From an uncultured Aquimarina sp. (GTDB lineage: Bacteria > Bacteroidota > Bacteroidia > Flavobacteriales > Flavobacteriaceae): a DNA stretch of 64,000 bases. Numbering within the stretch: the stretch's first letter is position 1; each line of letters opens with the position of its first letter. The DNA is taken from the NCBI GenBank assembly GCA_947498705.1, contig CANMLW010000013.1, forward strand, positions 1 to 64,000, in the 5' to 3' direction. Shown here piece by piece: positions 60,542 to 64,000 of the stretch. The position numbers were made by a program, and so were the translations under genes. The notes beneath the pieces were generated by a model. The model was given only the letters and a program-made list of their open reading frames with translations, did not search any database and had not been told where the DNA came from.

Positions 60542-61102
60542 ATGTGGAGACCTGTAGGTATAAGTAAAGAAATGAGTAGAAAAAATAGTGATGAAAGAAA
60601 AATTAATAAGTTAATTGGAAAACCAATTTCTGTGGATTTTAAAAGTCCAGAAACAATTGGTGGACCAATAGTTTTTCTTAAATCATTCACTAATAAACAG
60701 GATAACTCAGATTTAGTTAGAATAAACTCAAAATGCAATTTTGAAAAAAGACCTGATGGACTTTTATTGCATACAAGCTTTTCTAATAAAAGGGTTGTAA
60801 TACCTATTCCTAAAACGGACATTTTGGAAATAAAAATTATCCTTGGGAAAGAGAAAATCGACCCTATTTTTCTATCGCCCATGTGGATTTTGTTGAAACT
60901 TGGCGTTTCAATACTTTATGCAAGGTATTTTGGCTTTCGATTTCACGAATATTCGATTGATCCGATGGAATTGAATGTTAAAACGACCGAATACGAAATG
61001 AACTTCATAGCAAATGGATACTTATTTGAGAGACAATTGAAATTCTTGAAAAGCTTACGTTATGGAGAAAAACTTAAAATAGAAAGAAAACCCGGCGCAT
61101 AA
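60542..61102 (+). CDS. Hypothetical protein
   Basis: This 186-residue basic protein has one possible membrane-associated segment (FLSPMWILLKLGVSILYARYFGF, about residues 117-140) and otherwise soluble beta-rich sequence. I do not recognise a family. The ATG at 60542 opens the frame; an internal ATG at 60572 (MSRKNSDER) is an alternative. It is an orphan gene between long spacers. Confidence 0.55.
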   Translation: MWRPVGISKEMSRKNSDERKINKLIGKPISVDFKSPETIGGPIVFLKSFTNKQDNSDLVRINSKCNFEKRPDGLLLHTSFSNKRVVIPIPKTDILEIKIILGKEKIDPIFLSPMWILLKLGVSILYARYFGFRFHEYSIDPMELNVKTTEYEMNFIANGYLFERQLKFLKSLRYGEKLKIERKPGA

Positions 61103-61261
61103 AATTATTTATGACATCAGAGTAGTTTAGTATCAGCTCGAATGGGTATTACATTTCTTTCATACTTACTAGGTAAAGAAAAAACGAAATTATCGTAACA
61201 ATTTGCTGTATTCCGACCCCTATAATAAACAACGTGCATCATTGCATCGAATTTGAAAACA

Positions 61262-61687
61262 ATGAATAACTCTGACAAAAAAATATTAATAAAATCATTA
61301 GAGCTAATATCTCAATTTAACGGAAACGTAGATCTAATATCTAATGGAAAAGAGTTTATCAAAATTCACGAAAGAAATATCTTGACTCTTAAAAAAGTTG
61401 CAGAGGATCGGAACTCAAAGTTTATCATAAATTTAATTCATAAATACCCATCTATATTAGAAAATGAAATCGATCATTTCATATCCAAAGAAAAAAAAGA
61501 AAGAAGTCTTGTAAGTTTTGCAGCAGGTAAATTAATAGGAGGAATAGTTGATTTGATTAAAAATAGAGGAGTCTCAACTGGAATGATAAAAAGTAAGCTA
61601 AATGAAATAAAATCTTTAAACGAAAAACTAAGCAAAATTGCCGAAGATTCTATTTATGAAGAATTATATCAAAAAACCATGGAATAA
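61262..61687 (+). CDS. Hypothetical helical protein
   Basis: This soluble protein of about 141 residues is rich in Lys, Ile and Glu and predicted mostly helical, with a small Gly-containing hydrophobic stretch (VSFAAGKLIGGIVDLI, about residues 78-93) and a coiled-coil-like end (SKLNEIKSLNEKLSKIAEDS). The longest frame begins at a TTG (61253), but the ATG at 61262 is preferred. I recognise no family. It is an orphan in the accessory region. Confidence 0.6.
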   Translation: MNNSDKKILIKSLELISQFNGNVDLISNGKEFIKIHERNILTLKKVAEDRNSKFIINLIHKYPSILENEIDHFISKEKKERSLVSFAAGKLIGGIVDLIKNRGVSTGMIKSKLNEIKSLNEKLSKIAEDSIYEELYQKTME

Positions 61688-61876
61688 AAAATAAACGATG
61701 TACAACACCAAGTATATGGCCATAACAGGTTAAAGAATAAATCAAGAGAGGTCTTGTATATTTGCTAAGACACAAAGGTTTTATGATGAGAAAGTTATAA
61801 AATCAGCGCAGAAAATATCAATGGTTTGGTTACATTTTGCCTTGTTATGACACATATATTAAACATTGGCATTGAA

Positions 61877-62068
61877 CTAAGATTTTTTATCCGATTTATT
61901 GTCTCTTGGCTTTTGTTTACTTGGTAATCTTTTCGCTTCTTTAAGACTTTTACTTAGTATCCATTCTATCTGACCATTAACACTACGAAACTCATCATCT
62001 GCCCATTTTTCTATCTGTTTAAAAGTTTCTGGATCAATTCGTAGCACAAAGGATTTTCTTTTACTCAC
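61877..62068 (-). CDS. Arc-type ribbon-helix-helix DNA-binding protein
   Basis: This 63-residue protein begins SFVLRIDPETFKQIEKWADDEFRSVNGQIEWIL, a ribbon-helix-helix fold in which the beta strand (SFVLRID) contacts DNA, with a basic Lys-rich tail. It starts 2 bp after the SPFH gene stop codon and is translated with it. Members of this pair recur in many bacteria; the DNA target is unknown. Autoregulation of the pair is the simplest idea (inference). Confidence 0.85.
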   Translation of the reverse strand: MSKRKSFVLRIDPETFKQIEKWADDEFRSVNGQIEWILSKSLKEAKRLPSKQKPRDNKSDKKS

Positions 62069-62070
62069 AT

Positions 62071-62925
62071 TTAAGAATTTAGAGTTCCTGTATTCACTAC
62101 CGGGACAGCTTCTTTATCACCACATAAAACAACCATTAAATTACTCACCATAGAAGCCTTTTTATCATCATCAAAATCAATAATATCATCTGTAGCCAGC
62201 TTATTCAATGCATCCTCAACCATACCAACAGCACCTTCTACTATTTTTTTTCTAGCAGCTACTATGGCAACCGCTTGTTGCCTTTTTAACATAGAACTAG
62301 CAATTTCTGGAGCATATGCCAAATATCCAATTCTTGCTTCCATAACTTTAATACCAGCAATAGCCAAACGCTCTGTAATTTCATTTTCTAAAGCTTCATT
62401 TACTTCATCCATCCCCGATCTTAAAGTAAACTTGGCTTGTTCATCATCAAAATTATCATACGGGTACGACCCTGCAAGTTTCCTCACTGCCGCATCGGTT
62501 TGCACTTTTACAAACTCCTCATAATTATCAACGTCAAAAGCCGATTTATAGGTGTCTGCAACTTGCCAAACTAAGATTACATTAATCATAATAGGGTTTC
62601 CAATTTTATCATTCACCTTCACGCGCTCGCTATCAAAATTTCTAGCTCTTAATGAAATTTTTTGCCGTGTAAAAAAAGGGTTCGCCCAGAAAAAACCATT
62701 TTCGCGAACAGTACCCTTATAAGCACCAAATAAGACCAGTACTTTGGAACTATTCGGGTTAACTATAAAAAAACCTTTGATCACTGCTATTATAAAGATC
62801 CCAAGGATAAAGAAAATTGGATTTTTAGCTACCAATAAACCTACTACCATACTAATAACTACAACTAGTAATACTAGGAGCATTAAATAGCCATTAGTTG
62901 CTTTTATTTGAGTTTCTTTTTTCAT
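62071..62925 (-). CDS. SPFH/Band 7 domain membrane protein
   Basis: This 284-residue protein has two adjacent N-terminal hydrophobic segments (about 12-32 and 34-53) followed by the SPFH domain (NPNSSKVLVLFGAYKGTVRENGF, LRARNFDSERVKVNDKIGNP, VDNYEEFVKVQTDAAVRKLAG) and a helical C-terminus (EARIGYLAYAPEIASSMLKRQQA). Related flotillin/prohibitin proteins form membrane scaffolds. It is coupled to the ribbon-helix-helix gene. Confidence 0.92.
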   Translation of the reverse strand: MKKETQIKATNGYLMLLVLLVVVISMVVGLLVAKNPIFFILGIFIIAVIKGFFIVNPNSSKVLVLFGAYKGTVRENGFFWANPFFTRQKISLRARNFDSERVKVNDKIGNPIMINVILVWQVADTYKSAFDVDNYEEFVKVQTDAAVRKLAGSYPYDNFDDEQAKFTLRSGMDEVNEALENEITERLAIAGIKVMEARIGYLAYAPEIASSMLKRQQAVAIVAARKKIVEGAVGMVEDALNKLATDDIIDFDDDKKASMVSNLMVVLCGDKEAVPVVNTGTLNS

Positions 62926-63089
62926 AATGATATTATTTTGATATTACAATAATACTAAAAAAAGTTCAATTTTAAAAATTAGAATCATATTTCTGAATGA
63001 AATAAACGACCAACAATTTGTACTTTGCATGTGCAATATGTTAGGGCATGTAACCCATTACAAAACCAAACCCTGAAAAATAAGATCAA

Positions 63090-63806
63090 ATGAAAACAGC
63101 AATTATAATTGGAGCCACTTCTGGAATTGGAAGAGGGCTTGCCGAAAAGTTAATCAAGAATGATTGGACTGTTGCAATAACAGGTAGAAGAACAGAGCTT
63201 CTTGAAGAAATAAAGCTGAAATCAAACAATCAAATAACTACTCTTGTACATGATGTTACCGAAATAGAAAACTCTGATAAAAAATTAGAATCTCTTTTCG
63301 TAAAGCTAAAAAAGGTAGATTTGGTTGTGGTTTCTTCTGGTGTATCAGAACTAAATCAGAAGATGGACTGGGAAATTGAAAACAAGATCATCCAGACTAA
63401 TATAAACGGTATTGCAAAAGTTTATGAATTCGTATTTTCAAAATTTCGACAACAAGGATACGGTCATATGGTTGGCATAACGTCTATTGCATCTATCAGA
63501 GGGAACCGTTATTGCCCATCGTATAGTGCCTCAAAAGCATTTCAGGCAAACTATCTTGAGGCTTTAAGATGTATCTCCAAAAATGAAAAATTATCTATAA
63601 AAATAACAGATATACAACCAGGTTTTGTAGATACTCCAATGGCCAAAGGAGACGGGTTATTTTGGGTAGCTCCTGTTCCTAAAGCTGTAAGTCAAATTTA
63701 TGCAGCAATTTTAAAAAAAAGAAGGAAGGCATATATCACAAAAAGATGGAGGTTAATTGTATGGGTTATGAAACTTGCTCCAGGTTGGGTTTTAGAAAAA
63801 ATGTAG
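63090..63806 (+). CDS. Short-chain dehydrogenase/reductase (SDR)
   Basis: This 238-residue classical SDR has the cofactor motif IIGATSGIGRGLAEKL, Asn/Ser region VVVSSGVSEL, the catalytic Ser in GITSIASIRG and YSASKAF as YxxxK. PGFVDTPMAKG follows. A basic C-terminal extension (KKRRKAYITKRWRLIVWVMKLAPGWVLEK) looks membrane-associated, as in some YqjQ/RhlG-like reductases. Arg in TGRRTEL after the second strand favours NADPH. Single gene; substrate unknown. Confidence 0.93.
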   Translation: MKTAIIIGATSGIGRGLAEKLIKNDWTVAITGRRTELLEEIKLKSNNQITTLVHDVTEIENSDKKLESLFVKLKKVDLVVVSSGVSELNQKMDWEIENKIIQTNINGIAKVYEFVFSKFRQQGYGHMVGITSIASIRGNRYCPSYSASKAFQANYLEALRCISKNEKLSIKITDIQPGFVDTPMAKGDGLFWVAPVPKAVSQIYAAILKKRRKAYITKRWRLIVWVMKLAPGWVLEKM

Positions 63807-64000
63807 ATTCACAACCAATTATAACTATCTATATCCTTATAACTCCAAATGAACAATTGAAGTACTCTTGTTAAAGCATAATAACGGCAATCAGAAATTA
63901 GCCTATCCAAAGGCATAAAAATTGAAAAGCGACGTAACATTTCATCTTGTTATAACACCTACTATAAAAACGTTGTTTATAATTCTAAGAATCATATGGC
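63807..64000. other. Window end, no gene seen
   Basis: This AT-rich sequence follows the SDR gene. No ORF, hairpin or promoter box is supported before the window ends. Confidence 0.4.

Noticed and set aside
1-64000. CRISPR arrays, tRNA and rRNA genes
   Set aside because: No regularly spaced short repeats, no cloverleaf-like sequences and no rRNA signatures were seen. The only RNA gene supported by sequence is ssrA.

Overview
The window comes from an AT-rich marine-type Flavobacteriaceae genome (Bacteroidota), probably close to Aquimarina or a relative. Supporting signs are a Por/type IX (T9SS) C-terminal sorting domain, many small lipoproteins, -7 promoter boxes of the Bacteroidota form TAnnTTTG with little Shine-Dalgarno signal, a two-motif DnaJ zinc region, a tmRNA whose tag reads GENNYALAA, and families largely restricted to the phylum (DUF6268, DUF4920, Lacal_2735, MnmD as a stand-alone protein). 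Genes are dense and mostly in short operons closed by strong hairpin terminators.

Layout. 1-1.1 kb: a GC-rich palindromic repeat and an orphan SUKH-like gene, which looks like the tail of an accessory locus. 1.1-9.3 kb (minus strand): an M28 peptidase and a PPK2 kinase, then a six-gene envelope operon (ABC ATPase and permease, MscS channel, DUF6268 outer-membrane protein, NtrC-type regulator without a DNA-binding domain, small beta-barrel protein). 9.6-24.5 kb: housekeeping genes (dnaJ-grpE, YceI lipoprotein, SDR39U1-type epimerase, mnmD, DUF4920, ilvE behind a possible branched-chain leader peptide, a MazG-like hydrolase, an M49 peptidase, fluC, an MFS exporter, an Lrp regulator). 24.6-33.7 kb: a three-gene secreted cluster with two tandemly duplicated trypsin-like proteases that share a GEVED domain and a membrane-anchored C-terminal tail, followed by a 1212-residue T9SS cargo protein with LamG and beta-trefoil-like regions. 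This is the least explained system in the window.

34-49 kb: fused isobutyryl-CoA mutase, DUF4197 and Lacal_2735 proteins, a cytosolic-looking BtuF-like protein, an unlisted 38-residue membrane peptide, pyrF, a saccharopine/alanine dehydrogenase-like enzyme, the tmRNA gene followed by a 122-bp tandem repeat that duplicates the tmRNA 3' end and terminator, a 2-hydroxyacid dehydrogenase, HPF, a CopZ-like protein, and a rhodanese/thioredoxin-fold group. 49-58 kb: a MarR-YceI pair and a complete trp operon (trpE-G-D-orf-C-F-B-A). The trp operon is preceded by a textbook attenuator: a leader peptide with three consecutive Trp codons, an antiterminator pairing and a rho-independent terminator. An uncharacterised gene sits between trpD and trpC.

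58-64 kb: an accessory region of orphan genes with long non-coding spacers (DUF6000, a gluconolactonase-like lipoprotein, two unknowns, an SPFH protein paired with a ribbon-helix-helix protein, an SDR). It also holds the decayed 3' end of a group II intron with a stop-interrupted maturase C-terminus abutting the DUF6000 stop codon.

All family assignments come from reading motifs by eye; no database search was run.
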